Below, piece after piece: positions 55,016 to 63,852 of a DNA stretch of 64,000 nucleotides. Source of the DNA: Aquicoccus porphyridii (GTDB lineage: Bacteria; Pseudomonadota; Alphaproteobacteria; Rhodobacterales; Rhodobacteraceae); NCBI RefSeq assembly GCF_008369105.1, contig NZ_VINQ01000011.1:111345-175344 (forward strand). Direction: 5' to 3'. The position numbers were made by a program, and so were the translations under genes. Every line of letters begins with the position of its first letter. Positions within the stretch are counted from its first letter, which is position 1. The notes beneath the pieces were generated by a model. That model had not been told where the DNA came from, did not search any database, and saw nothing but the letters and a program-made list of their open reading frames with translations.

Positions 55016-55843
55016 TCAAAGATCCTCGTTAAACAAGCTGCCCTGCGCCTTCGATTGCATCCCGCCCGAAAGCGGCAGGACCGCACCGGAAAGATAGGCC
55101 CCGCCCCGCCCGCACAGGTATTGCAGCGCGCCCGCGACGTCCTCGGGGGTGCCCACACGGCCAAGCGGCACACCCTCGGCGGCCTTGTCCTGGCCCTCCT
55201 TGGTGGCGATGGCAAAGGCGGTCATCTTGGAAACAAACGGCCCCGGCGCGATCGCGTTCACGGTGATATGCTCGGGCGCAAGATCGTTCGACAGAACCCG
55301 CGTCATGTGATGCACCGCACCTTTCGAAACGGCATAGGAATAGGTCATCGTGCCCTTGGGGATCTCTCCCATGACCGACCCCACGTTGACCACCCGCGCC
55401 GGATCATCCGGCGTGGCCGCCTTGCGGAGCAGCGGCAAAAGCTGCTGGGTGAGGTGAAACATGCCCTGCACGTTCAGCTTCAGAAGCTTGTCCCACGCCT
55501 CGTAGGGATGTTCGCCCAGCGGCGCGCCCCATGTGCGCCCCGCGTTGTTCATCAGGATATGCAGCGTGCCGGTGCGACCCTCGACCTCCTTCACGATGGC
55601 GTCGATACCCGCCTCGGTCGCCACGTCGCCGCCGAACCCCTCGACGCTCCCGGGCAGGCCCAGCGCGTTCACCTCCTTGGCCACCGCCTCGCAGGCATCG
55701 GCCTTGCGCGAACAGATCAGAACCCGTGCACCCGCAGCGGCCAGACCTTCGGTCGCCATGCGCCCGATCCCCGTCGCCCCGCCGGTGACGAGCGCCACCT
55801 TGCCGCTCAGATCGAACAGCGCCGATGGTGTCATGTTGCTCAT
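55016..55843 (-). CDS. SDR family oxidoreductase
   Basis: A 275-residue short-chain dehydrogenase: VTGGATGIGRMATEGL loop, ILMNNAG, SVMGE and the YSYAVSKGAVHHM catalytic region, ending with SGAVLPLSGGMQSKA. It resembles gluconate-dehydrogenase-like and beta-ketoacyl-reductase-like SDRs. Start ATG at 55843 with a GAGGAAG ribosome site. It sits between the acyl-CoA dehydrogenase pair and maoC. Confidence 0.86.
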   Translation of the reverse strand: MSNMTPSALFDLSGKVALVTGGATGIGRMATEGLAAAGARVLICSRKADACEAVAKEVNALGLPGSVEGFGGDVATEAGIDAIVKEVEGRTGTLHILMNNAGRTWGAPLGEHPYEAWDKLLKLNVQGMFHLTQQLLPLLRKAATPDDPARVVNVGSVMGEIPKGTMTYSYAVSKGAVHHMTRVLSNDLAPEHITVNAIAPGPFVSKMTAFAIATKEGQDKAAEGVPLGRVGTPEDVAGALQYLCGRGGAYLSGAVLPLSGGMQSKAQGSLFNEDL

Positions 55844-55856
55844 GTTTCTTCCTCTC

Positions 55857-56972
55857 TCAAAGCCTGCGGGCCGCCGCGACGATGGCGGCATGGTGGCCGT
55901 AATCGCCCAGCCATTCTGCACCAACGCGGGCGCGTTTCATGAAAAACCCTGCGTCATAATCATCGGTCATGCCGATACCACCATGCATCTGCACCCCTTC
56001 CATGACAGCCAGTTTCGCGGTCTGCGTCGCCCGCGCCTTGGCAAGACTCACGGCCAGTTGCGCATTCTCCGGCTCGTGATCGAGCACCCGGCCTGCATGC
56101 GCCACGGCGCTGGCCGTCACCTCGATCTCGGCAAAAAGATGCGCGGCACGGTGTTGCAGCGCCTGGAATGACCCGATGGTGCGGTCGAACTGCTTGCGCT
56201 CCTTGAGATAGCCCAGCGTCACCGCCGAAATCCCCGCCGAAAGGCCCGACAACTCGGCCGCCAGTGCCGCCTGCCCCGCACGCAGCCCCGGCGCCAGCGC
56301 GGCCAGGCCACCGCCGACCTCGCCCACGACATCCTCGCCCGTGGCCTCGACATCCTCGAACTCGAGCGTCGCGAAATCGCGCGCGTCGATGCTGTCTGCC
56401 CCTTTGCGCGACAGGCCCGCTCGCCCCGCGTCGATGTCAAAAAGGGTCAGCCCCTCGTCGCCCTCGCCACTGCACGCCAGCACCAGAACCCTATCGGCGC
56501 TGGCCCCGTCGGCAACAAAGACCTTGCGCCCCTTGAGGCGAAACCCGTTGCCCTCCGGCCTCGCCTCCATCGCGGTCAGGTCGGGGGCGTGTTTCGGCCC
56601 CTCGTCCACGGCCAGCGCGTAAAGCGCCGCGCCCTCGGCGATCTGGCCCAACCGGTCCGACCCTGCCGCGCGCAACGCGCTGGCCGCGATCACCGCCGAC
56701 GAGAGAAACGGCGACGCCGCCAGCGTCCGCCCCATCTCCTCGGCCAGGATACCCGCCGCGCGGTGCCCCATATCGGCGCCGCCATGGTCCTCACCGATCA
56801 GCACCCCGGCCCAACCCATTTGCGCCATCTCGCGCCACAGACCCGGATCGAACGCCTGGCCCGCATCGCGGTTGGCGCGCAAGGCACTGACCGGCGCGTT
56901 TTCGTCCAGAAACCCGCGTGCCGCATCGCGCAGCATCACCTCGTCTTCGGTATCGACAAGTCTTTCCATCAT
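55857..56972 (-). CDS. Acyl-CoA dehydrogenase family protein, partner subunit lacking the catalytic Glu
   Basis: A 371-residue flavoprotein of the acyl-CoA dehydrogenase fold (MGWAGVLIGEDHGGADMGHR, ALVAVDEG-type middle, RTIGSFQALQHRAAHLFAEI, MHGGIGMTDDYDAGFF). The E-G-T motif that holds the catalytic glutamate in single-subunit enzymes is absent near the C-terminus (here WLGDYGHHAA). Adjacent to a complete acyl-CoA dehydrogenase, it fits the alpha2-beta2 heteromeric type. Start ATG at 56972 or 56969. Confidence 0.85.
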   Translation of the reverse strand: MMERLVDTEDEVMLRDAARGFLDENAPVSALRANRDAGQAFDPGLWREMAQMGWAGVLIGEDHGGADMGHRAAGILAEEMGRTLAASPFLSSAVIAASALRAAGSDRLGQIAEGAALYALAVDEGPKHAPDLTAMEARPEGNGFRLKGRKVFVADGASADRVLVLACSGEGDEGLTLFDIDAGRAGLSRKGADSIDARDFATLEFEDVEATGEDVVGEVGGGLAALAPGLRAGQAALAAELSGLSAGISAVTLGYLKERKQFDRTIGSFQALQHRAAHLFAEIEVTASAVAHAGRVLDHEPENAQLAVSLAKARATQTAKLAVMEGVQMHGGIGMTDDYDAGFFMKRARVGAEWLGDYGHHAAIVAAARRL

Positions 56973-56980
56973 CCGGCCCC

Positions 56981-58144
56981 TTATTTCGACGGCAATTCGA
57001 GAACGCGCTTCGAGATGATGTCGAGCATCACCTCCGACGTGCCGCCCTCGATCGAATTGGCCTTGGAGCGCAGCCATGGCGCCGCCAGCCCCTCGCCCCA
57101 GTCAAGCGCCTCGGACCCGCGCGCCGACATGATGATCTCCTGCCGCCGCTTGTTGAGTTCGGTGCCGTAATATTTCAGCATCGCCGAGGCGTGCCCCACC
57201 CCCGCGCCGCTTTCGGCCATATCCTTGTAACGTTCCATAGTCAGGCCAAAGGCAAGGCTGTCGACCTCAAGCTCCATCGCCTGCGCGCGAATCACCGGAT
57301 CGGCCCCCGCCACCATGTCCATGTCGCCTATCATCTCCGAAAGCGTGGCCCCGGTGGTCAATCCCCCGCTGCCACCGCCGATCATCTCGCGCTCGTGGGT
57401 CAGCAGGTATTTCGCCACGTCCCAGCCACGATTCATCTCGCCCACGATGGCACCCTCTTTGGGCACCTTCACGTTGTCGAAAAAGGTCTCGCAAAACGGC
57501 GAGGCCCCGGAAATGAGACGAATGGGCCGGGTCGTCACCCCGGGCGTTTCCATGTCGATCAGCATGAAGGAAATACCCAGGTGCTTGGGCGCATCGCGAT
57601 CGGTGCGCACGAGGGCGAAAATCTTGTCGGCCTTGTCGGCGTAAGAGGTCCAGATCTTCTGCCCGTTGACCAGCCAGTGATCGCCCATGTCCTCGGCCCG
57701 CGTCTGCACATTGGCCAGGTCCGAACCCGCGCCCGGCTCGGAATAGCCCTGGCACCAGCGGATGCGCCCGGCGGTGATCTCGGGCAGGTGCTCGGCCTTC
57801 TGTTCGTCGGTGCCGAACTTCAACAGTGCCGGCCCCAGCATCCAGATGCCGAAACTATCGAGCGGCGAAGGCGCCCCTGCGCGCGCCATTTCCGCGCGCA
57901 GGGTCTTTTCCTCGTCCCGGCTCATCCCGCCGCCGCCATAGTCCACGGGCCAGCGCGGGCAGGTCAGCCCGCGCGCATGGCACCGCTCAAGCCAGTCTTT
58001 CTGCGCCTCTGAGCGAAATTTCCAATTCCGCCCGCCCCAACAGATCGTGTCCTCGTTGCGCGGCTGCCCGCGCAATTCGCCGGGCAGATTCTCGGCGATC
58101 CATTCCGCGATCTCCGCGCGGAAATCCTCCAACGTGTCGGGCAT
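56981..58144 (-). CDS. Acyl-CoA dehydrogenase family protein, catalytic subunit
   Basis: A 387-residue acyl-CoA dehydrogenase: CQGYSEPGAGSDLANVQT (FAD and substrate loop), GQKIWTSYADKAD, and a C-terminal IEGGTSEVMLDII that carries the expected catalytic glutamate. It is the first gene of the leftward acyl-CoA cluster, 8 bp before its partner. The substrate may be a branched, cyclic or steroid-derived acyl-CoA, as in known paired dehydrogenases, but this is inference. Confidence 0.88.
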   Translation of the reverse strand: MPDTLEDFRAEIAEWIAENLPGELRGQPRNEDTICWGGRNWKFRSEAQKDWLERCHARGLTCPRWPVDYGGGGMSRDEEKTLRAEMARAGAPSPLDSFGIWMLGPALLKFGTDEQKAEHLPEITAGRIRWCQGYSEPGAGSDLANVQTRAEDMGDHWLVNGQKIWTSYADKADKIFALVRTDRDAPKHLGISFMLIDMETPGVTTRPIRLISGASPFCETFFDNVKVPKEGAIVGEMNRGWDVAKYLLTHEREMIGGGSGGLTTGATLSEMIGDMDMVAGADPVIRAQAMELEVDSLAFGLTMERYKDMAESGAGVGHASAMLKYYGTELNKRRQEIIMSARGSEALDWGEGLAAPWLRSKANSIEGGTSEVMLDIISKRVLELPSK

Positions 58145-58346
58145 GTCCGATCCTCCCTGAAATCACCGGTCACGGCACACCGGAATCGGACATGGTGCAA
58201 GAGGGCGGCACGCCTGACGGTGCGTCATTTGATCCATGCCGCCACGTCCCCGACCCGCCCGAAGATGCCTTCGAGCTCTTTCTTGGATCAAATACTCAAA
58301 TCTCGCCCCCTCTGCCCGCACAGCGTTGCGAGGGGGGCGGGACGGT
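58145..58346. other. Intergenic region upstream of the acyl-CoA cluster
   Basis: It holds the promoter region of the acyl-CoA dehydrogenase pair and a copy of the GTATTT-type intergenic repeat (reverse orientation at 58276-58299). A G+C hairpin-like stretch near 58304-58342 precedes the muiA stop. Confidence 0.6.
58276..58299 (-). repeat. GTATTT-type intergenic repeat, copy 2
   Basis: Read on the minus strand: GAGTATTTGATCCAAGAAAG, the same layout as copies near 9162 (plus strand) and 63470 (minus strand). Confidence 0.5.
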
Positions 58347-59969
58347 TCAGCGCAGCACCTTGCCCTCGGGCCATTCGAGGCTGTAGTTCAACTCGATCTC
58401 GCGCATCTCGCCTGCACCGATCTCGATCTGCCAGCCCAGCACACCCTTCTTGTCCTCCACATCCGTCTCTTGCGGGCGCGGCTCGGCGTTCCAGGTGATG
58501 ACCAGATCCTCCTGCTCGGAATAAGGCACCTGGTCGAGCAGGCGCAAACGCCAGTCCTGCCCGGTCAGGTTCTCCGCCTCGATCCGCACCTTCTCGGCCA
58601 GCCGGGTCGAACGGCTCAGGATGCCACGGTCGCCCTCGATCCGCTCGGCCAGGCGCTTGAGCCGCAACCCCTCGATCGGCCCGAACCCAAGCCGCGCCTC
58701 TCCGCCCGCCGGGATCATCCGCCCCCGCGTCTCGCCGAGGAATTCACCATCGCGATAAAGTTGTGTCGCAACGCTGGGCAGGATCATTTCACCGCTCGTG
58801 TTGGTGAACTCGGCCACCAGGAAGGCAGTCTCGTCGCGCTTCGGCACGGCCAGCGCCATGGTCTCGGCCACCAATGTCAGATCGTCCAGCGCAAGCCGCG
58901 CCTCGTCCGCGCCCGAGGCCAGATCGACCGCACCGGGATAGGTATAGGTCACGCTGAACGCGCCGATCTCGGTCACCGCGCGATCTGCTGTCACCATCGC
59001 GTCCGCCATCGGCATCTCGGCCATGGCTCCCGACATCGCCTCTTTCTGCGACCGGACCAGCGGCGCGACCTCCTCGGGGTCGGCGATGCGCCGCAATTCA
59101 GGCCAAAGCTCGCCCGGCTCCACCGCGCCGCTCGGTTGATTGGTCGAAAGGGTCAAGGCGACGTCCTGCCAGTTCTCGCCGGTCTCCTGACGAACCAATG
59201 CCCCACGCCCAAGCGTGATCTGGCTGGCTTCCAGGTCGAGATAAGCGTCATAAACCGGGCTCCATCCCGCTTGCGAATGGAAATAGATGATCTCCAGCAT
59301 CCCCTCGGCCGCATCCTCTGCCGTGATCCCCACCGCGACAAGGTTGCGCGGCCCGGTTTCGGGCACAAGTGCCGCCAGTGCCTGCCTTGCTGCCTCAAGC
59401 TCCTTGCTCAGTTCCTTGACCTCGCGATCGACCACGCGGGCCGCGCCCTCGGCGTCCAGTGCCGCCCGCCGCGCGGCCAGCGTTTCCTCGCCGACCATGC
59501 GCGAGACATCGCGCAGCGTGTCCACATCGACCCCGCTCAGCGCATCCCCCTGCCCAAGCTGGCGCAGGAACCCGATGCGCGTATCCGCTGCCTCGCCCGC
59601 TGCCCGAATCGCCGCGGCCTCATCCGCCTTGGCGCGCATCGCTTCTTCCAGCCGCGCAACCTCGTCACGCGCGGCCGTCACCGCGGCACTCTCGTCGTCG
59701 GGGCGTGGCGGCACGAAATCCTCGCGCGTCGAAACCGCCCCCATCGTGGCCCCAGTCACCCTGATTCGCAGGCTCTCCATCGGCGTGCCGCGCGGCAGGT
59801 CGATCAGGCGCAATTCATGCGCCCCCGCCGGGGCCTCGAACGGCACGGCCCGCGTGATCATGGCCCCTTGCGGGAACAGCGTCACCTCGCTGACCCGGCT
59901 GGTCAGGGGGATCGCCTCGGCAAGGGCAACCGTGGGCAAAAGGGCGAAAACAAGGGGCAGGACGCGCAT
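58347..59969 (-). CDS. MuiA-family (DUF4139) secreted protein
   Basis: A 540-residue exported protein with a signal peptide (MRVLPLVFALLPTVALA). An N-terminal domain (SRVSEVTLFPQGAMITRAVP, HELRLIDLPRG) is followed by a coiled-coil stretch (about 90-185), and a C-terminal beta-rich DUF4139 region (YDAYLDLEASQITLG, WQDVALTLSTNQPSG, DWRLRLLDQVPYSEQEDL). Proteins of this family are called mucoidy inhibitor MuiA; the molecular activity is not known. The ATG at 59969 is preferred over a TTG one codon earlier. Confidence 0.82.
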   Translation of the reverse strand: MRVLPLVFALLPTVALAEAIPLTSRVSEVTLFPQGAMITRAVPFEAPAGAHELRLIDLPRGTPMESLRIRVTGATMGAVSTREDFVPPRPDDESAAVTAARDEVARLEEAMRAKADEAAAIRAAGEAADTRIGFLRQLGQGDALSGVDVDTLRDVSRMVGEETLAARRAALDAEGAARVVDREVKELSKELEAARQALAALVPETGPRNLVAVGITAEDAAEGMLEIIYFHSQAGWSPVYDAYLDLEASQITLGRGALVRQETGENWQDVALTLSTNQPSGAVEPGELWPELRRIADPEEVAPLVRSQKEAMSGAMAEMPMADAMVTADRAVTEIGAFSVTYTYPGAVDLASGADEARLALDDLTLVAETMALAVPKRDETAFLVAEFTNTSGEMILPSVATQLYRDGEFLGETRGRMIPAGGEARLGFGPIEGLRLKRLAERIEGDRGILSRSTRLAEKVRIEAENLTGQDWRLRLLDQVPYSEQEDLVITWNAEPRPQETDVEDKKGVLGWQIEIGAGEMREIELNYSLEWPEGKVLR

Positions 59970-60031
59970 CAATCAAACTCCGTAACTGGATGGACCACCG
60001 CGATCAAAACCCATCGACCGCACAAAGGAAA

Positions 60032-60056
60032 GGGGGCGCCCGCATGAGGCGCCCCC
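60032..60056 (-). terminator. Terminator downstream of zinT
   Basis: A 9-bp stem (GGGGGCGCC and complement) with a 7-base loop; on the minus strand it is followed by CTTTCCTTTG. Confidence 0.65.
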
Positions 60057-60089
60057 GATACGCGATCTTTGGCCGGTCTCCGCCCTGCT

Positions 60090-60128
60090 TGAGAACCTCG
60101 CACCCCGGCAACGCGGTGATCTGCACCG
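60090..60128. repeat. Short copy of the asd 3' end
   Basis: 35 of 39 bases match 61114-61152, inside the last codons of asd, and the corresponding minus-strand reading keeps the same frame and peptide style (VQITALPGCEVLKQG versus VQIAELLGREVLKKG). It lies between muiA and zinT. No gene is evident around it. Confidence 0.6.
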
Positions 60129-60157
60129 TCGAGCAGGCGCGCGCCGGGGCTGAACAC

Positions 60158-60835
60158 CTAATGTGCGAGCATCTCGTGCAGGATGCCGTCCCCTTCGAGC
60201 GACGCCGGGTAATATGTCGGCCAGTTCGTCAACTCTTCAAGCAGGGCGGCGCGGTCATCGCCCCAGTAGAGATGATAGTGGTCCGATCTGGCCGGTGCGA
60301 TCCGGTGATCGCTGAACTGTATGTAACCGGGCGCGGCCTCGTCACCCTCAACCTTGGCAAAGACAAACCGGACACCCCGGTTGCCGCGCTTGTAGGTCAG
60401 CACCTCATAGCCGTCATATGCGTAACGGCCCCGCACGGCCGGGTCACCGCGCGCAAAGAACGTCACGCTGTCCTCTTCAATCAGAATCCGGTCGACATCG
60501 GTGGCATAGCCGGTTTCGTAATAGGCGCGATATTCGGCCGCGCTCATGTCGCCATGTTCGGCCTTGTGTGCCATGACAGGATCAAGCGTGCCGTCGATCA
60601 GATAGGGATAGACGGACTGCCAGTCGCCCGCCCAGTCGGAAAGGGCGCGATCCTTGATCTGGTCGTCCTCGAAATATCCCTTGTAGACCGATTTCTGATC
60701 CTTGTCGTGGTCGTGCGCGTGGTCATGTTTATGGGTCTCGTCGGCGCTTGCGCTTTTCTCGGCCATGGCCGACGCGGCGGCAAGCGAGAGTCCGATTGCA
60801 AGGGCGGATGCGGCGACGGCACGTGAGAGTTGCAT
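60158..60835 (-). CDS. zinT: Zinc-binding protein ZinT
   Basis: A 225-residue periplasmic protein: signal peptide (MQLSRAVAASALAIGLSLAAASAMA), a histidine-rich stretch (HKHDHAHDHDKD) and the ZinT/YodA domain (YKGYFEDDQIKDRALSDWAG, YWGDDRAALLEEL, and a C-terminal HEMLAH). ZinT scavenges zinc under starvation and may hand it to ZnuA. A Zur-box-like palindrome lies 34 bp upstream of the start. Confidence 0.9.
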   Translation of the reverse strand: MQLSRAVAASALAIGLSLAAASAMAEKSASADETHKHDHAHDHDKDQKSVYKGYFEDDQIKDRALSDWAGDWQSVYPYLIDGTLDPVMAHKAEHGDMSAAEYRAYYETGYATDVDRILIEEDSVTFFARGDPAVRGRYAYDGYEVLTYKRGNRGVRFVFAKVEGDEAAPGYIQFSDHRIAPARSDHYHLYWGDDRAALLEELTNWPTYYPASLEGDGILHEMLAH

Positions 60836-60868
60836 GGGATATGTCCTCCGTTTTCTGGGTTATGTAGT

Positions 60869-60886
60869 GTTATGTTATCACATTAC
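60869..60886. promoter_or_regulatory. Zur-box-like palindrome upstream of zinT
   Basis: GTTATGTTATCACATTAC is palindromic at 14 of 18 positions and resembles the known alphaproteobacterial Zur operator core ATGTTATAACAT. It is 34-51 bp upstream of the zinT start. Confidence 0.7.
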
Positions 60887-61042
60887 ATCAGTTGGTAGCG
60901 CCGCAATCCGGTCGGGGCAAGTCCTAAATGACATCGGAATAATGCACGGCATTGCGGGTCCGCCCCGGCCGCGAAACCGCGGGGCAGCGCATGTCGTTCC
61001 TGCGACGGGTAACCGTGATGACCGATCTGCCGCCCTGCGCCA

Positions 61043-61079
61043 GAAAAAGAAAAGGGCCGAACGCCTGCGCGCCCGGCCC
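61043..61079 (-). terminator. Rho-independent terminator downstream of asd
   Basis: On the minus strand a GGGCCG/CGGCCC stem is followed by TTTTCTTTTT, 24 bp beyond the asd stop. Confidence 0.75.
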
Positions 61080-61102
61080 CTGCTCGATCCAGTTCGGTCG
61101 GA

Positions 61103-62125
61103 TCAACCCTTCTTGAGAACCTCGCGCCCCAGCAACTCGGCGATCTGCACCGCGTTGAGCGCGGCGCCCTTGCGCAGGTTGTCGCTCACGCACCACAGGT
61201 TCAACCCGTTGTCGATGGTCGAATCCTGCCGGATACGCGAGATGAACGTGGCGAAATCGCCGACGCATTCCACCGGCGTCACGTAGCCGCCATCCTCGCG
61301 CTTGTCGATCACCATGATGCCGGGGCTTTCACGCAGGATGTCGCGGGCCTCGTCCTCGTCGAGGAACTCCTCGAACTCGATATTGATCGCCTCGGCATGA
61401 CCGACAAACACCGGTACGCGCACGCAGGTTGCCGTGACCTTGATCGCCGAATCGACGATCTTCTTGGTCTCGGCGACCATCTTCCATTCTTCCTTGGTCG
61501 ATCCGTCATCCAGGAACACGTCGATATGCGGAATGACGTTAAAGGCGATCTGCTTGGTGAACTTCCGCGCAGGCTTGTCATCGGTCGGGTTATAGATCGA
61601 CTTGGTCTGATCCCAGAGCTCGTCGATACCCTCTTTCCCGGCCCCTGAAACCGACTGGTACGTGCTCACCACCACGCGTTTGATCTTGGCGCGATCATGC
61701 AGCGGTTTGAGTGCCACCACCATCTGCGCGGTCGAACAGTTGGGGTTGGCGATGATGTTCTTCTTGGCATAGCCGTGCACTGCCTGCGGGTTCACTTCCG
61801 GCACGATCAGCGGCACATCGCGGTCATAACGATAGAGCGAGCTGTTATCGATCACCACGCAGCCCGCCTTGGCCGCCTTGGGTGCGTAATCCTTGGTCGC
61901 CTCCGACCCCACGGCGAACAGCGCAATGTCCCAGCCGGTGAAATCGAACTGTTCGAGATCCTCGGTCTTGAGTGTCTTGTCGCCGAAGCTCACCTCTGTA
62001 CCAAGGCTCCGGCGCGACGCCAGCGCCGCGATCTTGTCGATCGGGAACTCGCGCTCGGCAAGGATGTTCAGCATTTCATGGCCCACGTTGCCCGTGGCAC
62101 CGACGACAACGACATTATAGCCCAT
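61103..62125 (-). CDS. asd: Aspartate-semialdehyde dehydrogenase
   Basis: A 340-residue enzyme that makes aspartate semialdehyde for lysine, diaminopimelate, threonine and methionine synthesis. Motifs: NVVVVGATGNVGHEML (NADP loop), SSLYRYDRDVPLIVPEVN, ANPNCSTAQMVVAL with the catalytic cysteine, TYQSVSGAGKEG, and PVFVGHAEAI with the catalytic histidine. The ATG at 62125 has an AGGAGA ribosome site. A short stretch matching its 3' end is found near 60090. Confidence 0.95.
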   Translation of the reverse strand: MGYNVVVVGATGNVGHEMLNILAEREFPIDKIAALASRRSLGTEVSFGDKTLKTEDLEQFDFTGWDIALFAVGSEATKDYAPKAAKAGCVVIDNSSLYRYDRDVPLIVPEVNPQAVHGYAKKNIIANPNCSTAQMVVALKPLHDRAKIKRVVVSTYQSVSGAGKEGIDELWDQTKSIYNPTDDKPARKFTKQIAFNVIPHIDVFLDDGSTKEEWKMVAETKKIVDSAIKVTATCVRVPVFVGHAEAINIEFEEFLDEDEARDILRESPGIMVIDKREDGGYVTPVECVGDFATFISRIRQDSTIDNGLNLWCVSDNLRKGAALNAVQIAELLGREVLKKG

Positions 62126-62209
62126 TTCGGGGTCTCCTATGTTTCGACGTCGCGGGTCATACATGAGCCGCGCCCGGGTTGAAAGCGAAACCCGGGCCTG
62201 CGCGCATGA

Positions 62210-63388
62210 CTACGCCGTCCGGTCCTCGGCCCAGAGATAGATCACCAGCCCGACCAGAACCGCGATGGCAAAGAACCCGAACAACATCTGGTAGGAATAC
62301 TCCACCCCCCGCCCGGCGCCTTCGGCCGCAGTATAAAGCTTGCCACTCGCCACCTGCATCAGGCCCACGCCACCGATCCCGAAAAGGTTCATCAACGTGA
62401 CCCCCCGCCCCACGAGATGCGGCGGATAGAAACTGCGCCCATGCGCCATGAGCACCGGGAACGAGGCGCCGAAAAACCCCACAGCGGCACACAGGACCAC
62501 CGCCCGCCAGACCACGTCATGCGACAGCACGGCCAGCGCCGCGATACAGGCAAGCCCGGCAAGGTTGCCGACAAAGATCACCCATTTGCGGGTGTTCATG
62601 ATCCGGTCCATCGGCCCATAGGCAAAGGTGCCCGCGATCATCGCCGCCCCCATGATCAGCGTGACATTGCCCACCAACGCGGGCGAGGCGGCAAAGACAT
62701 CCGCGAAATACGGCCCGATCCACAACCCGCGCAGCCCGGCCGCCGGGGCATACTGAACCGCCATCAACGGGAATATCAGCCAAAGCACCGGCATCTTCAG
62801 CAGATCGAGAACCGATCCGCGCGCCTCGCTCACCACCTTGTCGGGATCGCGCACCATGACGAAAAGGCCAAACGCCGTGACCGCGCTCACCCCCGCCATG
62901 ATCCACATCACCGGCCGCCAGCCCAGCGCCTCGACCGCCAGCGTCAGCGGCAGCGCGCTGGCAAGGTTGCCCACCGACCCCACGCCAAGGATCACCGCCG
63001 CCAGCGTGGCAAACACCCGCGCCGAATAGACCTGCGCAAAGATGAAATAGGACGCCATCAGAACCGGCGAGCACCCCACCCCGATCAACAGCATCGCGGC
63101 ACTCACATGTGCCGGGCTCTGCGCCACCGCGAAAAGCGCCGCACCCCCGCCACCACCGATGAGCAACAAGACCGACGCGGTCAGCCGCGGCCCCACCTTG
63201 TCCAGCGCCCAGCCCACCGGGATCTGCATCAGCGCGAAAGACAGGAACCAGAACCCCGACGCCGTGGCCAGCGCCTCGGCATTCGCCCCGATATCGCGCC
63301 CCAGAACCTCGGTCAGAACCGCGAGAAACGCGCGGTAGAACTGACTGAGCACATAGGCGAATGTCAGCAGGATCAAATCCGCGCGCAT
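62210..63388 (-). CDS. MFS transporter
   Basis: A 392-residue integral membrane protein with about twelve hydrophobic helices. The conserved loop between helices 2 and 3 is GWALDKVGPRL, and the second half has GPMDRIMNTRKW. No substrate motif is visible. The ATG at 63388 has GAGGGGAG upstream; a GTG seven codons earlier is less likely. It is followed by asd on the same strand across an 84-bp gap. Confidence 0.87.
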   Translation of the reverse strand: MRADLILLTFAYVLSQFYRAFLAVLTEVLGRDIGANAEALATASGFWFLSFALMQIPVGWALDKVGPRLTASVLLLIGGGGGAALFAVAQSPAHVSAAMLLIGVGCSPVLMASYFIFAQVYSARVFATLAAVILGVGSVGNLASALPLTLAVEALGWRPVMWIMAGVSAVTAFGLFVMVRDPDKVVSEARGSVLDLLKMPVLWLIFPLMAVQYAPAAGLRGLWIGPYFADVFAASPALVGNVTLIMGAAMIAGTFAYGPMDRIMNTRKWVIFVGNLAGLACIAALAVLSHDVVWRAVVLCAAVGFFGASFPVLMAHGRSFYPPHLVGRGVTLMNLFGIGGVGLMQVASGKLYTAAEGAGRGVEYSYQMLFGFFAIAVLVGLVIYLWAEDRTA

Positions 63389-63852
63389 GGTCTCACTCCC
63401 CTCGTTCACGGGTTAAGTGACACGGGCGCACCGGATGCACAAGATTTGGGCGGAAAAGAAATGCCGCCCTTTCATCTTGCCCCAAATACTCCCGCCGGAG
63501 GCCCCCGAGACCGCGGCCCCTTGGCCGCGGACGAGATACCCTGCGCGCCGCAGGCGCTCCTTCAAGGCCGGCACAGGCGCAAGGGGCCAGAAGGATGGCC
63601 CATCATCGGAACAAACGATTCAGTAGAAACCAATACCAGAACCTTCAACTTGTGACCCGACCCCGCCATTTCGGACAAATGGCTCCCCCGTCCCGCAAGA
63701 CCGACCATTCGCTGCGCGACGCCGGAACGGCAACAGAGCGGGACTTTGCGGTCACCTTGTCGTCAAAGGCCGATGTCCACTCTGACGCGATTTGCGGACG
63801 TTCGAAGCGATTGCACACGGAACGTACATGTAAAGTGTCCAGCACGCTGGCG
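63389..63852. other. 464-bp intergenic region between the MFS gene and the second IS5 copy
   Basis: No convincing gene. It contains one GTATTT-type repeat (63470-63507), a GC hairpin (CCGCGG...CCGCGG near 63510-63530) and sequence near 63660-63840 that I cannot place. Confidence 0.6.
63470..63507 (-). repeat. GTATTT-type intergenic repeat, copy 3
   Basis: Read on the minus strand: GGAGTATTTGGGGCAAGATG followed by AAAG, preceded by a G/C-rich inverted stretch (GGGGGCCTCCGG). Same layout as copies at 9162 and 58276. Confidence 0.6.

Noticed and set aside
58236..60047. 603-codon rightward open frame
   Set aside because: It is antisense to the muiA-family gene; composition is that of a shadow frame.
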